This document shows positions 38,936-44,862 of a stretch of 44,862 nt of DNA, in pieces (the stretch's first letter is position 1; each line of letters opens with the position of its first letter). A model generated the notes under the pieces. The model was not told the DNA's origin. It saw only the letters and a program-made list of their open reading frames with translations, and made no database searches. Source of the stretch: Komagataeibacter europaeus LMG 18890. Its GTDB lineage: Bacteria; Pseudomonadota; Alphaproteobacteria; Acetobacterales; Acetobacteraceae. The position numbers and the translations under genes were made by a program. Where the stretch lies: NCBI RefSeq assembly GCF_000285295.1, contig NZ_CADP01000021.1:1-44862 (forward strand), given 5' to 3'.

Positions 38936-39274
38936 ATGGATCCTGTCTCCATCATGCAGGATGTCCTGTCGATGATGCCGGCCCAGTATGCCGGCGACAT
39001 CGTGGTCATCGTGTCGTTCCTGATATCGACCTGCGCCCTGATCGCACGGTTCTGGCGGCCGCCTGACCCAACCTCGAAATGGGTGCTGGTCTGGACCCTT
39101 GTCACGGCCATCGCGCAGGCACGCGGCTGGAACCTGCCCGCCTACCAGCCGGGCAAGAAGGCCGCGATGGTTCCGGCCACCGTCCCGCGCAGGGAGGTCG
39201 AAGAGCGCCTTGACGTGCCGCCCGGTTCCACCCGGCCGGGCAAGCCACCGGTGCGCGCTGCCCCGCCGGCCTGA
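38936..39274 (+). CDS. Membrane protein, holin-like
   Basis: 112 aa with at least one strong helix (about 20-38, DIVVIVSFLISTCALIARFW) and a second weaker one (WVLVWTLVTAIAQARGW). A Pro/Lys-rich cytoplasmic tail follows (RREVEERLDVPPGSTRPGKP). This is consistent with a class II holin located after the lysin gene. It starts one base after the previous stop. Confidence 0.6.
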   Translation: MDPVSIMQDVLSMMPAQYAGDIVVIVSFLISTCALIARFWRPPDPTSKWVLVWTLVTAIAQARGWNLPAYQPGKKAAMVPATVPRREVEERLDVPPGSTRPGKPPVRAAPPA

Positions 39275-39382
39275 CTGCTACAGCCCCGGCCCCGTGGTTG
39301 GATGGCCGATAAAGGCCGGGACTGCGCGCGCAGGATACGCAACCAGAGCGCGCATTTGTGTAACAAAACACAACCCAAGGTA

Positions 39383-39406
39383 ACCGCCAGCGAGGCGGTT
39401 TTTTTT
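39383..39406 (+). terminator. Rho-independent terminator
   Basis: CCGCC (39384-39388), AGCGA loop, GGCGG (39394-39398), eight T (39399-39406). It is nearly identical to the terminator at 38113 and lies 15 bp before the next start codon. Confidence 0.85.
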
Positions 39407-39421
39407 ATGGAGATGCCAGAC

Positions 39422-39748
39422 ATGGCCGAAGACACCACCACCAGCACCGCGATCCCCGCGCTGGAAAGCCTGCTCGAAACCGCGCTGGGCAAAAAGGATA
39501 CGGCCGCAACACAGGCGGACATCCAGCTGGCCGGCACCGTGCTGCAGCTGCTGATCCCCGTAATTGTCGAACGCGCGGCCCCGAACCTCGATCTGGACGG
39601 CGTCGATGCCGCCATCACGAAGATCGTGGGCGGGGTCACGGACCTGAAAACCGCGATCGAGGCGAAGCCGGCAACAGTGGCCGCCACGGTCGCGCCCGCA
39701 AAGGTCGAGGCCCCGCACCCGGTCGTGCCCGGTCAGCCGATCCGCTGA
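39422..39748 (+). CDS. Hypothetical protein after lysis cassette
   Basis: 108 aa from ATG 39422 with GGAG nine bases upstream; ATGs at 39407 and 39413 are alternatives. Helical N-terminus (LESLLETALGKKDTAATQAD), a hydrophobic stretch (LAGTVLQLLIPVIVERAAPN) that is short for a membrane helix, and a Pro/Ala/Val tail. The role is not recognised. The start abuts the U-tract of the terminator. Confidence 0.6.
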   Translation: MAEDTTTSTAIPALESLLETALGKKDTAATQADIQLAGTVLQLLIPVIVERAAPNLDLDGVDAAITKIVGGVTDLKTAIEAKPATVAATVAPAKVEAPHPVVPGQPIR

Positions 39749-39764
39749 TCTGTCAACCTGATCC

Positions 39765-39784
39765 GGCCGGTCTGTAAACCGGCC
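39765..39784. other. Perfect hairpin GGCCGGT/ACCGGCC
   Basis: Seven-base arms at 39765-39771 and 39778-39784 with loop CTGTAA, in the 159-bp spacer between 39748 and 39908. No T-run follows. It is possibly a processing or regulatory structure. Confidence 0.4.
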
Positions 39785-39835
39785 GCCGGGCTTCCTGCAT
39801 CCCGCCACCTGTAAACTGGTCCACCTGCATCACGC

Positions 39836-39860
39836 AAAAAACGCCGGATTTCTGCGGCGT
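39836..39860 (-). terminator. Minus-strand terminator
   Basis: On the minus strand ACGCCG-CAGAAATC-CGGCGT is followed by six T (39841-39836). It would stop leftward transcripts from the 40671-42240 gene group before they enter the lysis region. Confidence 0.6.
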
Positions 39861-39907
39861 TGTGGCGAAGGTGGACTATTTTCGCATCAAGACTGGAAAA
39901 CTGGTCC

Positions 39908-40537
39908 ATGACCCAGCGTGTAAACTTCGTCGCCATTGATGGCAGCCGCCGCCGTTTCCTTGGCATGGGGCTGCTGTCAGCGGCCGGCATCGCCGCCACC
40001 GCGATGCTGCCCGGGTGCAAGAGCACCACAACCGGCAATGTCACCACCATCACGATCAACGTGGCCGAGATCAAGGATTACGGGCAGGCTGGCCTGAACG
40101 CCGTCACCACCGTCCTGAGCATCGCGGCCGTCGCCAGTGCGATCGGTACGCCCGCCGTGGGCATCATCGGCCTGGCGGACACGGCGCTGTCCACCGCCCT
40201 GACCGACTTTTCCACGGCGGCCGGCTCCACGCTGATCATCACCTATGACGACACAAACTGGAAAACCCGGGTGGACAGCGTCCTGTCTGCGCTGACCAAG
40301 GTGGAAAGCGACCTGAGCGCCGCGATCACCGGGGTCTCGACCAAGGTCAGCAGCACCGACCTGTCCAACGCCAACACGGCCCTGAACGCGCTGAGCACCA
40401 TCGTGTCGGCCTTCAAGGCCCTGCTGGACAGCGTGGCTACGCGCCGGAATGTCGGGGCACGCCTGTCGGGTTCTGCCGCTGCACCGTCCCAGGCGCAGGT
40501 GCAGCAGGCGCTCCAGGTGCTGGGGGTGACGGCATGA
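39908..40537 (+). CDS. Twin-arginine-type lipoprotein
   Basis: 209 aa. The N-terminus has SRRRFLGMGLLSAAGIAATA and then MLPGC: a Tat motif (S-R-R-x-F-L) followed by a hydrophobic core and a lipobox with Cys near residue 37. The mature part is Thr/Ser/Ala-rich with a coiled helix (DLSAAITGVSTKVSSTDLSN). A folded, lipid-anchored envelope protein is predicted. Tat-dependent lipoproteins are unusual in phages. Superinfection exclusion or surface modification is possible. The stop overlaps the start of the 44-aa membrane protein. Confidence 0.7.
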   Translation: MTQRVNFVAIDGSRRRFLGMGLLSAAGIAATAMLPGCKSTTTGNVTTITINVAEIKDYGQAGLNAVTTVLSIAAVASAIGTPAVGIIGLADTALSTALTDFSTAAGSTLIITYDDTNWKTRVDSVLSALTKVESDLSAAITGVSTKVSSTDLSNANTALNALSTIVSAFKALLDSVATRRNVGARLSGSAAAPSQAQVQQALQVLGVTA

Positions 40538-40668
40538 CGCCCTTTATGCAGGGCGTCATCTCCGGTGCGGGCGGCGTTGTCGTCCTCATTGGGCTGCTGG
40601 TCACGATCCCGCTCAAGCTGCATGCGCTTTATGTGGCAACACAATTGCAAAACCGTGGGATTGAATAA
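40534..40668 (+). CDS. 44-aa single-pass membrane protein
   Basis: Forty-five codons. One clear helix (ISGAGGVVVLIGLLVTIPLK) and a short polar tail ending NRGIE. It starts at an ATGA overlap with the lipoprotein stop. It may act with that lipoprotein at the envelope. Confidence 0.55.
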   Translation: MTPFMQGVISGAGGVVVLIGLLVTIPLKLHALYVATQLQNRGIE

Positions 40669-40670
40669 TG

Positions 40671-41045
40671 TCAGACTGAACGCAAGACGGAAGGACGTTT
40701 ATCGCCATGACGAAGATAGTTAATAATCTCATTAGCAATGACATTCCGAGGATCAATAGATCTTTGAATAAATGAATTTCCTTTGGTAGATACAAAATTT
40801 CCTGAAGGGGTCGTATATTTATCAAGCCATTGAATTATATCATCTCTATCGCTAACATTATCGTAATAAATATTTATATCTATGTGAGTATCTCTCCCCA
40901 ACTTATCTCTCCGTATGTCTGCATCCAATTCAGCAGACACGGTACAAGATGCTCCATAGGCCAATGATATTTTACCGGTAGGATTGGTTTTCAGAAGATC
41001 TACACTAACCAATACACTTCCACCATTATCACTAAAGAAAGTCAT
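40671..41045 (-). CDS. AT-rich accessory protein, unknown
   Basis: 124 aa, not recognised. Beta-rich start (GGSVLVSVDLLKTNPTGKIS, LAYGASCTVSAELDADIRRD), then HIDINIYYDNVSDRDDIIQW and a helical end. The gene is clearly more AT-rich than the neighbouring phage genes and runs opposite to them, 2 bp from the converging 44-aa gene. Recent acquisition as lysogenic cargo is likely. Confidence 0.6.
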   Translation of the reverse strand: MTFFSDNGGSVLVSVDLLKTNPTGKISLAYGASCTVSAELDADIRRDKLGRDTHIDINIYYDNVSDRDDIIQWLDKYTTPSGNFVSTKGNSFIQRSIDPRNVIANEIINYLRHGDKRPSVLRSV

Positions 41046-41096
41046 ATTTTATTTACCCCATACGTTAATTGAAAATATTTAATTATAGAATTACAT

Positions 41097-41564
41097 TCAT
41101 AACACAACGGAATTGAGAATATTATTTTTCATATCCGTAGAAACCAATATCTCGACCGTGGGCTGTCGCCCCAGTTCATGCAATGCTGCTTCAATACGCC
41201 CGATCTTGCTTTCATGTAATAGATCCCGCATGCGTCGCACGGACGATTCAGCCACGCCCAGACGGCGCGCCAGTTCTACATTGCTGATCCTGTTCTCCAG
41301 CATGGCCGTATGCAGCGCCAGCTTGGCGGCTTCCAGCATGGGCACATAGACCAGAGGGCGACCATTGGCCGCAGGCGGCACGGGAACGGCCGCACCGTCA
41401 TCCACATAGATGGACAGCGATGTGACCAGCAGGTCCTGGGCCTCGCGCAGGGCTTCCTCCCGGGTTGCGCCCTCGGTTGCCCCCGGCAGCCCCTCGAATG
41501 AAGCCGTGATGGTGCCGTCCGGATTGGTCTCCAGATCGACCGGGTAAGCGTAAAGCATCCTCAT
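41097..41564 (-). CDS. hicB: HicB-type antitoxin without HicA
   Basis: 155 aa. The N-terminal half is the HicB fold (LYAYPVDLETNPDGTITASF, EGLPGATEGATREEALREAQ, DLLVTSLSIYVDDGAAVPVP), a degenerate RNase H-like domain. The C-terminal half is an HTH (NVELARRLGVAESSVRRMRD). HicA is normally encoded just upstream, but the 62 bp before this start hold no HicA, so this is an orphan. A recruited regulator or anti-toxin against host HicA is possible. The downstream end is AT-rich. An ATG at 41558 is an alternative start. Confidence 0.85.
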   Translation of the reverse strand: MRMLYAYPVDLETNPDGTITASFEGLPGATEGATREEALREAQDLLVTSLSIYVDDGAAVPVPPAANGRPLVYVPMLEAAKLALHTAMLENRISNVELARRLGVAESSVRRMRDLLHESKIGRIEAALHELGRQPTVEILVSTDMKNNILNSVVL

Positions 41565-41626
41565 ACCGCCATATGCGAGTTCTCTGCCAGAGCCAGCAGA
41601 TGATTGAGAAGGATATGGCGTCCGCG

Positions 41627-41968
41627 CTATTCTGCCGCCACATCCAGCGCCCGGCGCGCCGCATCTGGTTCTCGCCCCAGAATACGCAGCAGCGCCTGCA
41701 CGGCCGGATCCAGTGCTACACGCCCCTGCTCCCAGTTGCGCCATGTCGCCACAGGGATGCCGGTTAGATCCGCGATCTGTTTCTGGGTCATGTGCAGGGT
41801 TTTCCGCACGGTTGCGGGTGTCGGGTATGGGGCGGACAGATGGCTTGTATCATCCGTGCCGTCCTCACGTGCCTGACGGTCGATATCATCCTCTGTGGTG
41901 GCATTCACCTTGTCCCGGTCGATGGTTCCACCGTGCCGGGCGATCTGGCTCAATGTCATCCTTGCCAT
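41627..41968 (-). CDS. BrnA-like HTH antitoxin
   Basis: 113 aa from ATG 41968, overlapping the toxin gene by 13 bp. MARMTLSQIARHGGTIDRDK is followed by an acidic linker and an XRE HTH (MTQKQIADLTGIPVATWRNW, then ALDPAVQALLRILGREP). This is the arrangement of antitoxins paired with BrnT-type toxins, encoded second. It should bind the palindromes at 42244 and 42278 and repress the operon. Confidence 0.8.
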   Translation of the reverse strand: MARMTLSQIARHGGTIDRDKVNATTEDDIDRQAREDGTDDTSHLSAPYPTPATVRKTLHMTQKQIADLTGIPVATWRNWEQGRVALDPAVQALLRILGREPDAARRALDVAAE

Positions 41969-42240
41969 TTCTTCCACTCCTTGTCGTGCATGCGGCGCGC
42001 GGAGATGATCCACGTAACATCGCCGCGCCGTGTGTAGACGACCATGTAACGGCACCCTTCGATCATCCCGACTGCCTGAATCCGTGTCTCACCGTAATCC
42101 TTGCGGGTGTCTTCCCGTTCGATCACTTCTCCAAGAAAAATGCGGGCGGCGTATATGAAATCGAAACCACGGATGGAGAGGCACGCTGCGCTTTTTTCAT
42201 CATGCCAGTCAAAGGCGTGGTGTGTTGCCGTCATAGGCAT
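41956..42240 (-). CDS. brnT: BrnT-like toxin
   Basis: 94 aa. FDWHDEKSAACLSIRGFDFI, YAARIFLGEVIEREDTRKDY, GETRIQAVGMIEGCRYMVVY, TRRGDVTWIISARRM matches BrnT, a RelE-related ribonuclease. The first ATG (42240) directly follows the predicted -10. The second (42234, MTATHHAFDW) is near the predicted transcription start, so a leaderless start there is likely. The conserved R-x-I-S-A-R-R end is intact. The toxin is encoded before its antitoxin, as usual. Confidence 0.88.
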   Translation of the reverse strand: MPMTATHHAFDWHDEKSAACLSIRGFDFIYAARIFLGEVIEREDTRKDYGETRIQAVGMIEGCRYMVVYTRRGDVTWIISARRMHDKEWKKWQG

Positions 42241-42294
42241 TTTATACGCTGGAAGCGTATCAGTCGCAAGGGAAATAATACGCTAACAGCGTAT
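42241..42294 (-). promoter_or_regulatory. brnT promoter with two ATACGCT/AGCGTAT operators
   Basis: On the minus strand: -35 TTGCGA (42269-42264), 17-bp spacer, -10 TATAAA (42246-42241). Two perfect 17-bp palindromes, ATACGCT-3-AGCGTAT, lie at 42244-42260 (over the -10 and spacer) and 42278-42294 (just upstream of -35), 34 bp apart. They are the likely binding sites for autoregulation by the HTH antitoxin. Confidence 0.82.
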
Positions 42295-42332
42295 TTCCGA
42301 TCAGAACAATCAATCGTATTGCGTAACCACGA

Positions 42333-42358
42333 GGCGGCTCTCCGGAGCCGCCTTTTTT
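42333..42358 (+). terminator. Rho-independent terminator
   Basis: GGCGGCTC (42333-42340), TCCG loop, GAGCCGCC (42345-42352), six T. It lies 12 bp before the start codon of the next gene, the third such case in this region. Confidence 0.85.
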
Positions 42359-42370
42359 ATTGGAGCCAGC

Positions 42371-43171
42371 ATGAAAAATCGCAAACTGGGCTGCCGCCCG
42401 GCCGAACGCCGTCCCAATCAGCCCCATCTATCCGCCATGCGTGGCTTCTGTGCGCGGCAGGCCCCTGCCCGGCTCGACCGCAGCGGTCTCAATCCCGCAC
42501 CGCTGATGCTGGGCAATGATGTGCTGGGGGACTGCACCAGCGCGGGCATCGGCAATCACCTGCGCGCTACGGCGGCGCTGGCAGGCTTCCAAATTGCCGT
42601 CACCACACCTGCCGCCGTGCAGTTCTATTCCCGCTCCACCGGCTACGTGCCCGGCAATCCCGCCACGGACAACGGCGGCGTGGAGGTGGACGTACTGACG
42701 ACGGCCCTGCGCGACGGCTATGCGTTGACAGACCAGACCCTGTTTCCGATCTGGGGCAGCGCCGATCCGGGCGACCTGAACGGGATCCGCAACATCACCG
42801 CAGGCCTGTCTGCCGCCTATCTGGGTGTGCAGCTTGCCACGGCGGATATGTGGGAGGACCAGGACGGCAACCTGCCGCCAGTATGGGATACGGACAGTCC
42901 GGCTGACCATGGCGATCCGACGCCGGGCAGCGCGGGCGGCCACTGCCTGCTGCTGTGGGATTACGCGGGCACGGCTGACACCGACCTTGTGACGCTCCTG
43001 ACATGGGGTAGCAAGCAGAAAGCAACATGGCGCTGGGTCAGGTCGCGCATCATGGAGGTGCACGGTCTGGCGTGGGGGCAACTGCACGCGCCCGGTGGTC
43101 TGTATCCGGCTGGTGATGACTGGGCTGCGCTGGTCGCGGCGAATGAAGCATACTTGCGCGGTGCGGCATGA
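42371..43171 (+). CDS. Papain-like cysteine peptidase-type protein
   Basis: 266 aa. The order LMLGNDVLGDCTSAGIGNHL (Cys55), PGSAGGHCLLLWDYAG (His191) and LLTWGSKQKATWRW is that of a papain-like family found in actinobacteria, proteobacteria and phages: GNDxxGDC, GGHA/C and TWG. Both candidate catalytic residues are intact. No signal peptide is seen. As a gene between terminators at the cargo end, it may act on host proteins or murein peptides; this is inference. The stop overlaps the lipoprotein ATG. Confidence 0.65.
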   Translation: MKNRKLGCRPAERRPNQPHLSAMRGFCARQAPARLDRSGLNPAPLMLGNDVLGDCTSAGIGNHLRATAALAGFQIAVTTPAAVQFYSRSTGYVPGNPATDNGGVEVDVLTTALRDGYALTDQTLFPIWGSADPGDLNGIRNITAGLSAAYLGVQLATADMWEDQDGNLPPVWDTDSPADHGDPTPGSAGGHCLLLWDYAGTADTDLVTLLTWGSKQKATWRWVRSRIMEVHGLAWGQLHAPGGLYPAGDDWAALVAANEAYLRGAA

Positions 43172-43794
43172 ACCGGGGCGACCGCGCGGCATTCCTATTC
43201 GCCTGCATGGTCGGACTGTCGGGATGTGCTATTCATCCCGCCAAGGTCAGCACAACCATTCCGCAGGCCATGGCAGGCATCCAGTCCAGTCTGGCACAGG
43301 CCGGAGTGGTATCGGTATCGCACGCGGGCGATTGGACCCCGGCGCAGGATGCGCTGTTCGTCCGCGCCATCCGGGCGGCACAGTACCGTCAGGACCGGCC
43401 CGACCCGGTGGTGGGAACGATTGCGGGCGATGTGACCCTGCAACTGTCTGGGCAGTTCACGCAGGGCGGACAGTTCAGCGTGGAGGCGATCACGACCGCG
43501 CCCACCTTTGGCATGCAGGCCGATGCCAGCCGGGTGCGCGGACAGACGGTCAGCCTGCCAGTGGCCTATGCGCCCCTATCATCCATGCCCGATGTGGAGA
43601 TGGGACGGCAGCTTGGATATGAGACTGAGATGTTGGCACAGAACGATGATACCCGGCATACCGAGGCTGCCCGGCTAATCGCCAACCGGGAAGCATTGCA
43701 GAGCCGGGTGCGAACAATGATTAATAGCTGGAAACAACGAAATTGTATCGGGGCTGCACCGACAGCCCCTTTTGTTGGAAGAACAAAACCCTAG
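43168..43794 (+). CDS. Lipoprotein
   Basis: 208 aa. Signal peptide AAFLFACMVGLSGC with lipobox LSGC (Cys at about residue 20). The mature part has VTLQLSGQFTQGGQFSVEAI and a long helical C-terminus (EAARLIANREALQSRVRTMI). The family is not recognised. The last 15 residues are encoded across a terminator hairpin (43750-43773). It is coupled to the papain-like gene, so both may act in the envelope. Confidence 0.65.
   Translation: MNRGDRAAFLFACMVGLSGCAIHPAKVSTTIPQAMAGIQSSLAQAGVVSVSHAGDWTPAQDALFVRAIRAAQYRQDRPDPVVGTIAGDVTLQLSGQFTQGGQFSVEAITTAPTFGMQADASRVRGQTVSLPVAYAPLSSMPDVEMGRQLGYETEMLAQNDDTRHTEAARLIANREALQSRVRTMINSWKQRNCIGAAPTAPFVGRTKP
43750..43773 (+). terminator. Terminator inside the 3' end of the lipoprotein gene
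   Basis: GGGGCTG (43750-43756), CACCGA loop, CAGCCCC (43763-43769), TTTT. A second hairpin TAGGAG-GGTAT-CTCCTA lies at 43792-43808. Together they separate this operon from the converging Ntn hydrolase gene. Confidence 0.7.
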
Positions 43795-43817
43795 GAGGGT
43801 ATCTCCTAACGTCTTGA

Positions 43818-44558
43818 TTATCCTTTAAAAATTTTATCTAGAACTGTATGTAGTTCTTCAACTTCTTGAGGTGCCCACTCACGATACATCGCCTCGCAAG
43901 GCGCAGATGGGGCGAGCGCTCCCGATGAAACCTGATCCAGCACCTGCTGCACCTTTGCGTCGTTCGCCGCCGCCTGGACCACCGGAATTTCCTTCGCTTT
44001 TGGGTCCGAATACATAACCTTCCCCTTTGTCTTGAGGGCTACCGCTGTATCGTGCAAGGTAGCCGTCTCATTCAGATTATTCGTTCTGTCCGAGAAAGCA
44101 AGATACCTAGTGCTTCCTCCGCTATAACGATCAGATTGCTGCGCCGTTGCCACTGCCTTAATAGCATCACGGTTTGCTGACCAGCAGTTATATGCATAAA
44201 GACCGCCGGATCCTGCGAAATAAGCTTCTTCACCATATTGCCGAGCTGTTCCATGAAAGAACTCGAGCTTGCTAGTTGTAATGTTGGCGATATGTAGAGC
44301 TATGCTATTCGTGTTCGCACCGGTACCCACCGAAACAGGGGGAATTTTCCCTCGGGTCGTTGGGTCTGACCCAAGCCACCTCTTCCATGCCTCGATTAAC
44401 GCACCGTTGCCGGCAAAAACGAAAGCCCAATTTCCAACGACGGAAATTTTTTCAAACCCGGTGTCATCAACAAACACTATAAAGCCCGGCCCGTCAACAG
44501 ACCACCGCGTGTCACAAGCCAACTGACCAGCGTCAAGGTCGATCACATTTGTTGTCAC
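43818..44558 (-). CDS. Proteasome-like Ntn hydrolase (stand-alone)
   Basis: 246 aa, GTG start with GGAAGAAG upstream. Removal of Met would expose Thr2 (TTNVIDLDAGQLACDTRWS). The proteasome beta/HslV pattern continues: Asp16 in ACDTR, Lys37 in FEKI (Lys33-equivalent), WAFVFAGNGALIEAWKRWL, GSGG (Ser117, equivalent to Ser129) and SDRYSGG (Asp143, Ser146; the DxxSGG motif). All active-site positions are present. The last 80 residues are an added helical domain (PVVQAAANDAKVQQVLDQVS, EEVEELHTVLDKIF-like). No HslU-like unfoldase is nearby. It is less GC-rich than the phage core and is next to attR on the minus strand, a typical cargo position. Function unknown: host takeover or anti-phage defence are options. 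Confidence 0.72.
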   Translation of the reverse strand: MTTNVIDLDAGQLACDTRWSVDGPGFIVFVDDTGFEKISVVGNWAFVFAGNGALIEAWKRWLGSDPTTRGKIPPVSVGTGANTNSIALHIANITTSKLEFFHGTARQYGEEAYFAGSGGLYAYNCWSANRDAIKAVATAQQSDRYSGGSTRYLAFSDRTNNLNETATLHDTAVALKTKGKVMYSDPKAKEIPVVQAAANDAKVQQVLDQVSSGALAPSAPCEAMYREWAPQEVEELHTVLDKIFKG

Positions 44559-44818
44559 GTCGACTTCTTCCGCCCCCGTAAAGTTTTGGGGCTTATATCG
44601 ACATGATCTTATCCACGGAAGACCCAGTTTAGCGAATATCGTTCATGCAAGATATGTTACCATCTATCCCATAATAGGCAAATATGACGCAGGCACGTGT
44701 GAGAATTTCGAATCGGAACAATCGTTAGTCACTCTTTGAACGACTCGTGATTTTTCCGTGCGCCATCTATGGGCATTTTCTGACCAACCGCATTGATATT
44801 ATTTGAAAAACAGGAAAA
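44559..44818. other. Non-coding attR-proximal region
   Basis: 260 bp without a gene. It contains the upstream region of the Ntn hydrolase gene (minus-strand TATAAG at about 44600 is a possible -10) and the third GTTAGTCACT repeat at 44724-44733. The stretch is AT-rich, as expected of an integrase-binding arm. Confidence 0.5.
44724..44733 (+). repeat. Candidate integrase arm-type site, copy 3
   Basis: Exact GTTAGTCACT, same orientation as the two copies near attL (106-115 and 137-146), 85 bp inside attR. Confidence 0.6.
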
Positions 44819-44862
44819 TCATAATCCCTTGGTCGGCGGTTCAAATCCGTCCACCGCTACCA
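44819..44862 (+). repeat. attR, 44-bp copy of the tRNA-Met 3' end
   Basis: Identical to 1-44. It is preceded by AT-rich phage sequence (TTTGAAAAACAGGAAAA) and not by a tRNA 5' half, so it is the displaced copy. The repeat pair defines the prophage as 44.8 kb. Confidence 0.93.

Overview
The window is a complete, probably inducible prophage. A 44-bp direct repeat occupies both ends (1-44 and 44819-44862). The left copy is the 3' part, from the CAT anticodon to CCA, of an elongator tRNA-Met gene whose 5' part lies outside the window. The high GC content, the dense ATGA-coupled genes and the protein flavour suggest an alphaproteobacterial host, most likely an acetic acid bacterium of the Acetobacteraceae. 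That host assignment is inference from general resemblance, not from a search.

Layout. (1) 107-4724, minus strand: a tightly coupled leftward operon with the integrase, an AlpA-like excisionase candidate, a DUF2786 protein and a run of small unknown proteins. (2) 4725-5486: the immunity region, with two divergent HTH regulators, repeated TTTCA/TGAAA operators and a probably leaderless cro-like gene. (3) 5507-6703, minus: a membrane protein with three tandem WYL-like repeats. (4) 6748-11149, plus: early genes, including an S4-like protein, a paralogous pair, an HTH protein and a replication protein carrying an origin-like iteron block. (5) 11209-16228: a regulatory region with a promoter inside a perfect inverted repeat, a possible late regulator, a second XerC/D-like tyrosine recombinase, a DUF3164 protein and small membrane proteins.

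(6) 16251-24574: DNA packaging and a lambda-type head (TerS with repeated sites and a cos-like palindrome, GpA terminase, gpW, portal, S49 protease, scaffold-like protein, decoration protein, gpE capsid, joining proteins). (7) 24571-37593: a Mu-type contractile tail (terminator, DUF2635, sheath, tube, tail-assembly chaperone with a -1 frameshift site, tape measure with a lytic transglycosylase domain, gpN-like, gpP-like, spike, gp46, gp47, gp48, glycine-rich fibre). The phage would therefore be a myovirus with a lambda-like head. A minus-strand DUF4258/DUF2283 pair is inserted between the spike and gp46 genes. (8) 37595-40668: Ig-like protein, lysis cassette candidates and a Tat-type lipoprotein.

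(9) 40671-44558: the accessory cargo end. It has a BrnT-like toxin with an HTH antitoxin and a well-formed promoter/operator, an orphan HicB, a papain-like protein, a lipoprotein and, next to attR, a stand-alone proteasome-like Ntn hydrolase. The strongest candidates for undescribed biology are that Ntn hydrolase, the triple WYL-like membrane protein, the second recombinase with GATAAC repeats, and the TerS and origin repeat arrays that lie inside the genes of their presumed binding proteins.
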